Shown: positions 9,417 to 17,057 of the stretch, piece by piece
Position numbering within the stretch: position 1 is the stretch's first letter
Layout of the letters: each line of letters begins with the position of its first letter
NCBI GenBank assembly: GCA_029940715.1
Contig: JAPYTU010000015.1
Coordinates: forward strand, 1 to 28,332
From: Cytophagales bacterium
GTDB lineage: Bacteria; Bacteroidota; Bacteroidia; Cytophagales; MED-G16
DNA: 28,332 nucleotides
Direction of reading: 5' to 3'
Notes under the pieces: model-generated
Seen by the model: the letters and a program-made list of their open reading frames with translations, nothing else
The model's database searches: none
Told to the model about the DNA's origin: nothing
Made by a program: the position numbers and the translations under genes

Positions 9417-10318
9417 ATCAATTCTCCTATTCTTAATTTTGCGCTTCTAGATCTAGGATTTATTTTTATTTCCTCTTCTGAAGGTACCAAAGGTTTTTTA
9501 TTAATGCTTTTAAAAAAAATCTGTTTATTTCCATAAAAATCTGTTTTAAAAGTAGAATCAAAATTTGATTTATTTATAAAATTTTTTACAATTCTATCTT
9601 CTATAGAATGATAGCTAATAATTACAAGTCTTCCTTTAATTTTTAAAAAGTCTTTACTTTTTAAAAGCATTTCTTTTAAAGCATTGATTTCATCATTTAC
9701 TTCAATTCTTATTGACTGAAATAACCTTGAAAGAAATTTAAAGTTTACATTTTTATCAAATAAATTATTTAATATTTCAATTAAATCTGAATTATACTTT
9801 ATTTTCTTTTTTTTTCTATATTCCACTATATTTTTAGCTATCAATCTAGAGTTTTTGAAATCTCCATAATTAAAAAATATTTTATCTAAATCACTTTCAT
9901 CATAATCATTTAATATAGTTTGTGCATTTTTCTTATTATTTGAATTCATTCTCATGTCTAATTCTGCCTTACCCTTATAAGAAAACCCTCTAGATAAAAC
10001 ATCTATCTGATGAGATGAAACTCCTAAATCTGCAAAAATTCCATCAACCTTTTTAATACCTCTCTGCTTAAGATGAAGGTCAAAATATTTGAAATTACTA
10101 TTAATAAATTCAAAATTATTATTTCCATTTATAGAATTTATTTTAAATGAATCAGTATCAGTATCAAAAGAAAAAAGTTTTCCTTTTTTTTCTAATAACT
10201 TTAAAATATTTTTTGTGTGTCCACCCCCACCAAAAGTCAAATCAATGTATGTTCCAGTAGGTTTAATACTTAATCCACTTATTGATTCATTAAGTAGTAC
10301 TGGAACATGATAATTCAT
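9413..10318 (-). CDS. rsmH: 16S rRNA (cytosine(1402)-N(4))-methyltransferase RsmH
   Basis: SAM-dependent methyltransferase (formerly MraW) that modifies C1402 in the ribosomal P site. The 301-residue product starts with HVPVLLNES (4-12), the family N-terminus, followed by the SAM-binding loop FGGGGHT (29-35), an FADLGVSSHQID motif, the LSRGFSY segment, and the C-terminal ISYHSIEDRIVKNF and PRSRSAKLR blocks. Length and motifs are normal. It is second in the dcw operon, 6 bases after mraZ; its stop overlaps the ftsL start. Confidence 0.98.
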   Translation of the reverse strand: MNYHVPVLLNESISGLSIKPTGTYIDLTFGGGGHTKNILKLLEKKGKLFSFDTDTDSFKINSINGNNNFEFINSNFKYFDLHLKQRGIKKVDGIFADLGVSSHQIDVLSRGFSYKGKAELDMRMNSNNKKNAQTILNDYDESDLDKIFFNYGDFKNSRLIAKNIVEYRKKKKIKYNSDLIEILNNLFDKNVNFKFLSRLFQSIRIEVNDEINALKEMLLKSKDFLKIKGRLVIISYHSIEDRIVKNFINKSNFDSTFKTDFYGNKQIFFKSINKKPLVPSEEEIKINPRSRSAKLRIGELI

Positions 10319-10324
10319 AATTAT

Positions 10325-10768
10325 TTATTCATCAAGGTATTTTTGTGCTAGTTTAGAAAATTCATTAGCATCATTAATCAAATATTTATTATAATTATAA
10401 GGACTCCAAAGTTCAATAACATTTCCCATTCCAACTAAAATAACATCCTTTGCTAAACCAGTATGAGATATCATACTTTTAGGTAAAAGAAATCTTCCAT
10501 TTGAATCTAAATCGACCTGAGAAATACTACTAAAAAGATTTCTTTTTAATTTTCTTTGTTCAGAACTAAATTCATTTAATGAATTTATTCTAGTATAAAT
10601 ATTTTGAAATTCGTGTAAAGGGTATATTATTAGATTAGGTTCAAACCCTTTTCTGATAATTATACTTTTTTTAGAAGCTTCAGGTAAGACTGATTTTAGC
10701 CTAGAAGGTAACACCAGTCTTCCCTTAGCATCTAATTTACACTCATGTTCGCTTGTAAAAAAAGCCAT
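10325..10768 (-). CDS. mraZ: Transcriptional regulator MraZ
   Basis: First gene of the dcw operon and its DNA-binding regulator, with a double SpoVT/AbrB-like fold. The 147-residue product contains two repeats of the signature: CKLDAKGRLVLPSRLK near the N-terminus and QVDLDSNGRFLLPKSMI near the middle, each with the Asp-x-x-Gly-Arg core. MraZ is known to bind direct repeats upstream of its own gene. Here three AAAGTGG boxes lie 60-86 bases upstream of the start (10828-10854), which strongly suggests autoregulation. The downstream rsmH follows after 6 bases. Confidence 0.98.
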   Translation of the reverse strand: MAFFTSEHECKLDAKGRLVLPSRLKSVLPEASKKSIIIRKGFEPNLIIYPLHEFQNIYTRINSLNEFSSEQRKLKRNLFSSISQVDLDSNGRFLLPKSMISHTGLAKDVILVGMGNVIELWSPYNYNKYLINDANEFSKLAQKYLDE

Positions 10769-10827
10769 ATCAGAGCATTAATATAAACCACTTAATGTAA
10801 ATGTAATAAACATTTTCACATTTATCA

Positions 10828-10854
10828 CCACTTTATCCCACTTTATCCCACTTT
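10828..10854 (-). promoter_or_regulatory. MraZ operator: three AAAGTGG boxes at 10-bp spacing
   Basis: On the minus strand the motif AAAGTGG occurs at 10854-10848, 10844-10838 and 10834-10828, each exactly one helical turn from the next. The first two read AAAGTGGGAT and the third AAAGTGGTGA. Tandem TGGG/AAAGTGG boxes at 10-bp steps upstream of mraZ are the known MraZ-binding arrangement in enterobacteria and mollicutes. A weaker half match (AAGTGG, 10793-10788) lies a further 40 bp downstream, also in helical phase. The promoter itself is not identifiable with confidence. Confidence 0.85.
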
Positions 10855-10897
10855 ATATTTAAAAAAATTTTTATGTTTATAACTAACTAAAAAATTA

Positions 10898-11854
10898 CTA
10901 TTTAACTCTACTAATTGTGTAATCTAAAAGATTATTTATACTCTCTTTATAAACGGAATCTGGAAAAGAATTTAAAATTTTTTTCGATTTAATTATCATA
11001 GCATTCATTTTATTTTCACTATATGCTATTCCATTTTTTTCTTTCACAAATGAAATTATTTTTTCTACAGACTTAAAATTTTTAACATTTTTTAAAATTT
11101 CTCTTTTTTCAAATGCATTAGATTCAGAAAGAGCATATATAAGTGGTAAAGTCATTTTTCTTTGCTTAAAATCATTTAGAGATGGTTTTCCAATGTCATG
11201 ACTCAAATAACCAAATAAGTCATCTCTAATTTGAAACGCTTGTCCAACCAAACTACCAAATTCTCTCATAAGTAAAATATTGGTTTTATTAGTACCAGAT
11301 GATAAAGATCCCATTTCACAACAAGATGAAAATAAACTAGCTGTTTTTTGATTAATAACTTTAAAATAATCTTTTTCATTAATATTCAATGTTTTTGATT
11401 TTTTTAACTGAGTAATTTCACCTTCACTCATATTCTTTACAGCTTCAGATAATATACCCAAAAATTTAAAATCATTATTATTTACAGATAATTCCAACCC
11501 CTTAGATAATAAATAATCACCTAATAAAACTGAGTATTTGCTTTTCCATAAAGCATTAACAGAAAAAAATCCTCTTCGATAATTTGATTCATCAACCACA
11601 TCATCATGAATTAAAGTAGCTGTATGTAATATTTCAATTAAAATAGCTGCTCTATATGTTGAATTTGAAATAGTACCACTTAAACCTGCAGATAAAAAAA
11701 CAAATAAAGGACGAATTTGCTTTCCCTTTCTTTTTAAAATATAATTTACAACTTTATCTATAAGAATATTATCACTTGAAATTGAAGATCTAAGCATAGA
11801 CTTAAAATCATCCATTTCATTAATTATAGGTTTTTGAATTTGTTTAAGATTCAT
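10898..11854 (-). CDS. Polyprenyl (octaprenyl-type) diphosphate synthase
   Basis: Trans-isoprenyl diphosphate synthase that elongates isopentenyl diphosphate chains, probably for the menaquinone side chain. The 318-residue product has KGKQIRP (43-49, IPP binding), the first Asp-rich motif LIHDDVVDE (81-89) followed by RRG (93-95), LLGDYLL (110-116), and FQIRDD (207-212) with the GKP and KMTLPLIYAL blocks. The second Asp-rich motif reads DDLFG (211-215), with Gly where the family usually has Asp. Chain length cannot be read reliably from sequence. It is 129 bases upstream of mraZ on the same strand; that gap contains the MraZ operator, so it is probably a separate transcription unit. Its start is only 36 bases from the divergent acyltransferase gene. 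Confidence 0.93.
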   Translation of the reverse strand: MNLKQIQKPIINEMDDFKSMLRSSISSDNILIDKVVNYILKRKGKQIRPLFVFLSAGLSGTISNSTYRAAILIEILHTATLIHDDVVDESNYRRGFFSVNALWKSKYSVLLGDYLLSKGLELSVNNNDFKFLGILSEAVKNMSEGEITQLKKSKTLNINEKDYFKVINQKTASLFSSCCEMGSLSSGTNKTNILLMREFGSLVGQAFQIRDDLFGYLSHDIGKPSLNDFKQRKMTLPLIYALSESNAFEKREILKNVKNFKSVEKIISFVKEKNGIAYSENKMNAMIIKSKKILNSFPDSVYKESINNLLDYTISRVK

Positions 11855-11890
11855 ACATTAATTTTATAGAATATAATTTACATTTAGATT

Positions 11891-13513
11891 GTGAATAATA
11901 AAAAACAAAAAGAAAAAAAGGTATATAAAAAGATTGTAAAAAAATCTAAATATTGGCCAATTGTGAAACTTTTTTTGAATAGACAAAAGTTTATGGATGA
12001 AGTATCGTTAATATCACAAGAAAAATTAAAAAAAAAATTAAAAAAAAAGTCTATAATTGAAGAAATCAAAAACACTCTTTATAGAGAAAAATTAAGAATA
12101 TCTAGAGTACAATGGAAAGCAGATCCAGCCGATGATAAAATTTTTTGGTATAATATTGAAAAAGAAATAGAAAATATAAGTTATGATGAAAATATTTTTA
12201 TTCTAGAACAAAAGTTGCTTTCTAAAATCATAGATAGATATACAAAGGAAATAACAGGAAATTTTAAAAGGACACATTATAGTTTTACAAGAAGATTAAT
12301 TGTAACATTTTTTGCTAGGTTATTAAATACAGCTAGACTTAGAAATCCTTTTGGAAATTTAGATCTCGATAGTAAAATTGAGATTATAGGAGAGAAAAAA
12401 AAACTTAGAAAATTATCTAAAATAGGAACTATAGTAATGGTTCCAACTCATTTTACTCACTTAGATTCTGCTTTAATAGGATGGACTATTTCACATTTAG
12501 GATTACCAGCATTTATGTATGGTGCAGGTCTTGTATTATATAACATGAATATATTTGCATATTTTTTAAATAGCTTAGGGGCTTATAAAGTAGACCGAAG
12601 AAAAAAACATCTTCTGTATTTAGAAACATTAAAAACTTTTACAAAACAAGCAATAATAAATAACTGTCATAATTTATTCTATCCTGGAGGAACAAGATCA
12701 AGATCGGGGTCTATTGAAGAAAATTTAAAACTTGGATTATTAGGAAGCGCCCTAGATGCACAAAAAGAATTAGACAATAAAAATAAAAAAATTTTTATTG
12801 TACCCGTAACATTTAATTATCAATTTGTTCTCGAAGCACCAGCATTAATAAATCAATATATATCTAGTAATAATCAAAATAAATTTAATTTAGAAAATCT
12901 CGGATATTCAAACTCAGTTAAAATTATCACTTTTCTTATTAAATTTTTTTCTAAATCAAATAGGATATCAGTTTCTTTTGGAAAACCAATGGATATTTTT
13001 GGAAACTCAGTAAATAAAAAAGGATCTATTAGTAAAAATAATAAAATAATTTTTAATAATGATTATTCAAAAAAAGCAGAAATTTTAAATACTCTTTCTA
13101 AAAAAATTGTTCAAGAACATAAATCTGGTACACAGATCTTTTCAAGTATGTTAATAGCTTTTCTAAGTTTTGAAATTATTTTTAATAAATATAAAAAACT
13201 TGAACTTTATAATATCTTAAAACTACCTAATAACGAGATAGAAATTGAAGTGATTTACTTTAAAAAATTTTATAATAAAGCCATTAAAATGATACGAGAA
13301 CTTGCATCTAATAATAAAATTAAATTATCCGATGAAATTAGTTACCCTATAGATGAACAAATTAAAATTGGTTGTAAAAATTTAGGTTTATATCATCCTA
13401 TAAAACCTGTACAACTAAAAAATAATATTATCAAAATAAAAAATATAAAAATGTTATACTATTATCATAACAGACTTGTTGGATTCAATCTTGAAAAAAT
13501 TTTTAATAATTAA
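11891..13513 (+). CDS. PlsB-like glycerol-phosphate acyltransferase
   Basis: Probable membrane-associated acyltransferase of phospholipid synthesis. The 540-residue product has the catalytic HX4D motif HFTHLD (187-192), a GAYKVDRR block (230-237), and YPGGTRSRSG (264-273), the phosphate-binding motif in the form seen in long Bacteroidota members. The order and length match the glycerol-3-phosphate/1-acylglycerol-phosphate acyltransferase group rather than the short PlsC. Whether it acts on G3P or lyso-PA is not decidable here. The reading frame opens only one codon before the proposed GTG start because a TAG lies at 11885-11887; the next Met is residue 35. The N-terminus is highly basic, with A10 and A9 runs at 12028-12048. 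It converges with the M48 gene, sharing a TTAA stop. Confidence 0.88.
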   Translation: MNNKKQKEKKVYKKIVKKSKYWPIVKLFLNRQKFMDEVSLISQEKLKKKLKKKSIIEEIKNTLYREKLRISRVQWKADPADDKIFWYNIEKEIENISYDENIFILEQKLLSKIIDRYTKEITGNFKRTHYSFTRRLIVTFFARLLNTARLRNPFGNLDLDSKIEIIGEKKKLRKLSKIGTIVMVPTHFTHLDSALIGWTISHLGLPAFMYGAGLVLYNMNIFAYFLNSLGAYKVDRRKKHLLYLETLKTFTKQAIINNCHNLFYPGGTRSRSGSIEENLKLGLLGSALDAQKELDNKNKKIFIVPVTFNYQFVLEAPALINQYISSNNQNKFNLENLGYSNSVKIITFLIKFFSKSNRISVSFGKPMDIFGNSVNKKGSISKNNKIIFNNDYSKKAEILNTLSKKIVQEHKSGTQIFSSMLIAFLSFEIIFNKYKKLELYNILKLPNNEIEIEVIYFKKFYNKAIKMIRELASNNKIKLSDEISYPIDEQIKIGCKNLGLYHPIKPVQLKNNIIKIKNIKMLYYYHNRLVGFNLEKIFNN

Positions 13514-14748
13514 GAATTTTTCATTGCTTCAATTCTTGTATGAAGTGGAGGATGAGAATAATTGATAAAAACATAAAAAGGATGAGGTGTCAAATTAATC
13601 AAATTATCTTTAGATAATTTTTTAAGAGCAGTAATTAATGATTCTTTATTAAATGTTTTGCAAGCATAATTATCAGCTTCAAATTCATTCTTTCTACTTT
13701 TAATGTTCATTAAAATACCTAAAAAAGTACTTATTGGAGTATAAATTATTGAAAATGCAAAAATCTCAAAATGTCTAAATGAAATTGATCCCCCAAGGGC
13801 ATAACTAACCTGAGAATTAAAAAGAAATTTTGATAATATAAATAACATTATACCAGAAATGATAATTGAAATAATAAGATTAAAGTACACATGATTTTTT
13901 TTATAATGACCAACTTCATGTGCTAAAACAGAAACTAATTCATCATCAGTATGATTTTTAATTAGAGTGTCAAATAATACGATTTTTTTAGCTCTACCCA
14001 AACCAGAAAAATATGCATTTGCTTTAGAGGATCTTTTTGATCCATTTATTACAAAAATATTAGTTAAAGGAAAATTAACTTTTTTTGCATAACTATTAAT
14101 TTTATCACTCAGATCACCACTTTCTAAAGGAATTAATTTATTAAAAAGAGGAACAATTAAACTAGTATAAAACATGTTAATAAAGACAGTAAAAAGAGAT
14201 ATTACTATCCAAAAATATATCCAAAAATTAGAAGGATATAGCATTATAAGAATTAATAAAATAGAAAGTAATATGCCACCTAAAATAAGAACCAAAATGT
14301 AACTCTTAAATTTATCAACAATAAACGTTTTTAAATTCATTTTATTAAAACCAAATTTTTCTTCAATAACAAAAATTTTATAAAGTTGAAAAGGAATTAA
14401 CATTATATCATTAATAAAGAAAATAGATGCAAAAAAAAGTAATGAAAGACTAATTTCATTTTCAGGTGAATAATTTCTAAGCAAAGAATCTAATACTCCT
14501 AATAAACAGAATTTAAAAATACAAAATAGAGCCAAAAAATTAATAGTACTAGTGAATAAGTCAAATCTAAAATTAGATTTATTATATTCCTGAGAATTTA
14601 TATATTCCTTTTCATCATAAATTCCTTTCAAATTTTTTGGAATAGATTTATCAAATGAATTATAATTCAATAAACCTAAAATAAGATTAAATAAATAATC
14701 TAAAGATATTATTACTAAAATTATATTTAATATAGTAGTTGCTTGCAT
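13510..14748 (-). CDS. M48-family integral membrane metalloprotease (Ste24/CAAX protease-like)
   Basis: Zinc metallopeptidase embedded in the inner membrane. The 412-residue product has several hydrophobic segments (N-terminus, about 66-90, 102-122, 150-200, 288-312, 325-347). It has the zinc motif HEVGH (277-281), preceded by a GSKRSSKANAYFSGLGRAKKIVLFDTL block (236-262) that is highly characteristic of Ste24 homologues, the third ligand region NEFEADNYA (354-362), and a C-terminal SHPPLHTRI (398-406). Bacterial homologues are thought to act in membrane-protein quality control; no prenylated CAAX substrate is implied. Third gene of a minus-strand run after glycerate kinase and the PorP-like gene, 16 bases from the latter. 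Confidence 0.93.
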   Translation of the reverse strand: MQATTILNIILVIISLDYLFNLILGLLNYNSFDKSIPKNLKGIYDEKEYINSQEYNKSNFRFDLFTSTINFLALFCIFKFCLLGVLDSLLRNYSPENEISLSLLFFASIFFINDIMLIPFQLYKIFVIEEKFGFNKMNLKTFIVDKFKSYILVLILGGILLSILLILIMLYPSNFWIYFWIVISLFTVFINMFYTSLIVPLFNKLIPLESGDLSDKINSYAKKVNFPLTNIFVINGSKRSSKANAYFSGLGRAKKIVLFDTLIKNHTDDELVSVLAHEVGHYKKNHVYFNLIISIIISGIMLFILSKFLFNSQVSYALGGSISFRHFEIFAFSIIYTPISTFLGILMNIKSRKNEFEADNYACKTFNKESLITALKKLSKDNLINLTPHPFYVFINYSHPPLHTRIEAMKNS

Positions 14749-14764
14749 AACAAATTAAAAATAA

Positions 14765-15754
14765 TCAAAAATTAGGTATTGGACATTGAAGCAATCGAAC
14801 ATTTTTTGGAGGTAATTTCTTTCCTAAAAAATTAAATTGATATATAAGCGAAATTTCATGAGCACCACCTGTTAATCCCTTTAATTCAGATAAAGAATAA
14901 TCATATGTATAAGAAACACTAAAATTACGATTCTTAACTCCTAATATTCCTATTATTGACTCTATACTATTATTTGAACTAATAGGAATCCCTCTATAAA
15001 ATATTCCAAATAATATAGGGTTTAAATTTAAATAAGAACCTAAATCCAACTGACTAATATTTGAAATAATTCTAAAATTAAAGGCTGGAACTAGAGATAA
15101 ATTATGTTTACTGACTTTATTTAATTTTAAATTATAACCACCATGGAATGAATATAATCTAGCTAAATTTTCAATATTATCTGAATAAGAAATATTAGGT
15201 TTAGGTAGATTATATATAGATGCTCCTAACCAAACATTATTAGAATAAGCAATCAATCCAACTGCTAAATTTAAATAATTAACTTTTTCAAATGCAGACA
15301 AATTTTCAAGTGTTGGATTAATTGAACCATTTTGTTGAAACTGATCATAAAATAATAAATTTTGACTATCAAAATTTGAATTAGTATATGATATTTGAAT
15401 TCCGGATCTTATCACCCAATCATAACCCAGATTTATTTCATAAGATAATGAAGGAGATATGTGAGAAGTAGATAAACTATTAACACCTATTTTTTCATTT
15501 GAAAAATTTATTCCAAATGAAAAATTTGATTTAGAAAGATTATAATCTATCCAAGAAGTAAAAAATTGATAACCATTATCAATCAAAGGCCATTGATTTC
15601 TATAAATCACTCCAATCCTACCAAATTCTCCAGAGCCAGAAAGTGCTGGATTTAAACTATGAGGTGAAGAATAAAACTGAGAATAGTTAATATATTGTGC
15701 ATTTAAAAAGAATGAGTAAAATAAAAATAAAATAAATAGAATAAATTTTTTCAT
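14765..15754 (-). CDS. PorP/SprF-family outer-membrane protein
   Basis: The 329-residue product starts with a clear signal peptide (about 1-19, ending LNAQ), followed by the family's YSQFYSSPHSLNPALSG opening (24-40) and many alternating polar/hydrophobic strands ending in an aromatic-rich last strand (ISLIYQFNFLG). PorP/SprF proteins are Bacteroidota outer-membrane beta-barrels tied to type IX secretion, gliding and attachment of giant secreted proteins. No large secreted partner or other type IX gene is next to it, so its role cannot be assigned. It lies 37 bases after glycerate kinase and 16 before the M48 protease, probably in one operon. Confidence 0.88.
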   Translation of the reverse strand: MKKFILFILFLFYSFFLNAQYINYSQFYSSPHSLNPALSGSGEFGRIGVIYRNQWPLIDNGYQFFTSWIDYNLSKSNFSFGINFSNEKIGVNSLSTSHISPSLSYEINLGYDWVIRSGIQISYTNSNFDSQNLLFYDQFQQNGSINPTLENLSAFEKVNYLNLAVGLIAYSNNVWLGASIYNLPKPNISYSDNIENLARLYSFHGGYNLKLNKVSKHNLSLVPAFNFRIISNISQLDLGSYLNLNPILFGIFYRGIPISSNNSIESIIGILGVKNRNFSVSYTYDYSLSELKGLTGGAHEISLIYQFNFLGKKLPPKNVRLLQCPIPNF

Positions 15755-15791
15755 CAGTTTAAAAACAATTTAAATATCAAATCTTATACAA

Positions 15792-16934
15792 TTAACTATT
15801 TAAAATAGATGATCTAAGCATTAATATATTTCCAATTTCAGTACTTAATTCTTTTAATAATTTTTTTGAATTTTTAGTACAAAAAGAAATATCTGTTGAC
15901 TCACAGGCAGGAAGAATTAAATCAAAATATTTTAATAATTTATCTATAACATCAAAATCAACTTTTCCACAAGCAGCAATTAAAAAAATATTTTTATCTT
16001 TTAAATAATTACTCAAAGATACAGGTGCTTTACCATAAATTGACTGTTCATCTAAAAAACCTTCCCCAGTTATAACAACACTATCTTTCTTTAAAAAATT
16101 AAAATATTTAATAAAATTTAAAATATAATTTGTTCCCAAATAAATTTGTGACTTAAAAAATATTTTTAAAAAAGCTGCTGCACCACCCGCAGCACCTCCC
16201 CCAACAATTCTCTTTACATCTGACTTAAAAATAATATCCGTTAATTGTGCAAAATTATATAAATAATTTTCAAAATTTTTATTTTTTTCCCTTTCTAAAC
16301 CCTTTTGTTTACCAAAAATTTCTACACAACCATTTTTTCCTAAAAGAGGAATATTAACATCTGAAAGTAAAACAAAATCAACATCAAACTTATTTAAAAT
16401 AAAGTTTTTTAAATCTATCTTTTTAAGATTTATTATATAATTACCATCTAAAATTTGATTGTTATCATTATCAATAAAATTAACACCTAAAGCTTTCAAA
16501 ATACCTGCGCCACCATCAATAGTTGCTGATCCACCTAAAGTCAGAATTATTTTTTTAACACCTTTGTTTATTGCAGATAAAATTAATTCTCCAGTACCAA
16601 AAGAATTTAATAACTCAACATTTTTTTCATTTTTATGAACAAGTTTCAATCCAGATGAAGAAGCAAATTCAATAACTGCAGTATTACCATTATCTATTAA
16701 TAGATATTCACTATTAATAACATTGCCTAAAGGATTTTTTACTTTTTCCATTATTACTTGGGACTCATTATAAAACTTAAAAACATCTAATGTTCCGTCT
16801 CCTCCATCGGCAATTGGTAATTTAGTTATATTAAAATCAGGATTAGCTAATATTAAACCTTCTGCTATAATATTAGATGCTTCTACTGAAGAAAACGTAC
16901 CTTTAAAAGAATTTGGTGATATTAAAATATTCAT
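15792..16934 (-). CDS. Glycerate kinase (GarK/GlxK type)
   Basis: ATP-dependent kinase that phosphorylates D-glycerate, feeding glyoxylate, serine or sugar-acid breakdown products into glycolysis. The 380-residue product shows the family N-terminus SPNSFKGTFSS (6-16), IADGGDGT (41-48), SFGTGELI (111-118), LGGSATIDGGAG (133-144), and later VGGGAAGGAAAF and ITGEGFLDEQSIYGKAP. Full length and intact. Members make 2- or 3-phosphoglycerate depending on subgroup; this layout matches the bacterial GarK/GlxK group, usually 2-phosphoglycerate. It leads a minus-strand run with porP-like and M48 genes, with no obvious functional link to them. Confidence 0.95.
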   Translation of the reverse strand: MNILISPNSFKGTFSSVEASNIIAEGLILANPDFNITKLPIADGGDGTLDVFKFYNESQVIMEKVKNPLGNVINSEYLLIDNGNTAVIEFASSSGLKLVHKNEKNVELLNSFGTGELILSAINKGVKKIILTLGGSATIDGGAGILKALGVNFIDNDNNQILDGNYIINLKKIDLKNFILNKFDVDFVLLSDVNIPLLGKNGCVEIFGKQKGLEREKNKNFENYLYNFAQLTDIIFKSDVKRIVGGGAAGGAAAFLKIFFKSQIYLGTNYILNFIKYFNFLKKDSVVITGEGFLDEQSIYGKAPVSLSNYLKDKNIFLIAACGKVDFDVIDKLLKYFDLILPACESTDISFCTKNSKKLLKELSTEIGNILMLRSSILNS

Positions 16935-16945
16935 TAAATTAATTT

Positions 16946-16964
16946 TTCAATACTACGCATTGAA
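16946..16964. repeat. Inverted repeat TTCAAT-N7-ATTGAA upstream of glycerate kinase
   Basis: Perfect 6-bp arms (16946-16951 and 16959-16964) around a 7-base spacer, extendable outwards to 9 bp with one G-T pair. It sits 11 bases upstream of the glycerate kinase start in the 123-base divergent gap shared with topA. The dyad could be an operator or a leader hairpin. In such AT-rich DNA, chance is also plausible. Confidence 0.3.
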
Positions 16965-17057
16965 GAAACAACAATTAAAATTAAATATTAATTTGATATT
17001 TTAATTATATAAATTTTTTATTCATCTTTGGCAACTTAAAAAAAATGAAAATAAAAA

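Noticed and set aside
10828..10854. TTTATCCC repeats as DnaA boxes or part of a replication origin
   Set aside because: The repeats match the DnaA consensus TTATCCACA only in the first six bases, while the exact 10-bp period, the AAAGTGG core on the other strand and the position before mraZ fit an MraZ operator.
11891..11995. 5' truncation or frameshift of the acyltransferase because it lacks an ATG start
   Set aside because: The GTG start gives a full-length protein of expected domain order, and no family-like sequence is visible upstream, where the divergent prenyl synthase begins.
12264..12700. Acyltransferase with a broken catalytic motif because FPEGTRS reads YPGGTRS
   Set aside because: The Gly form (PGGTRSRSG) is, as far as I recall, usual in long Bacteroidota members of this family, so it is not evidence of inactivation.
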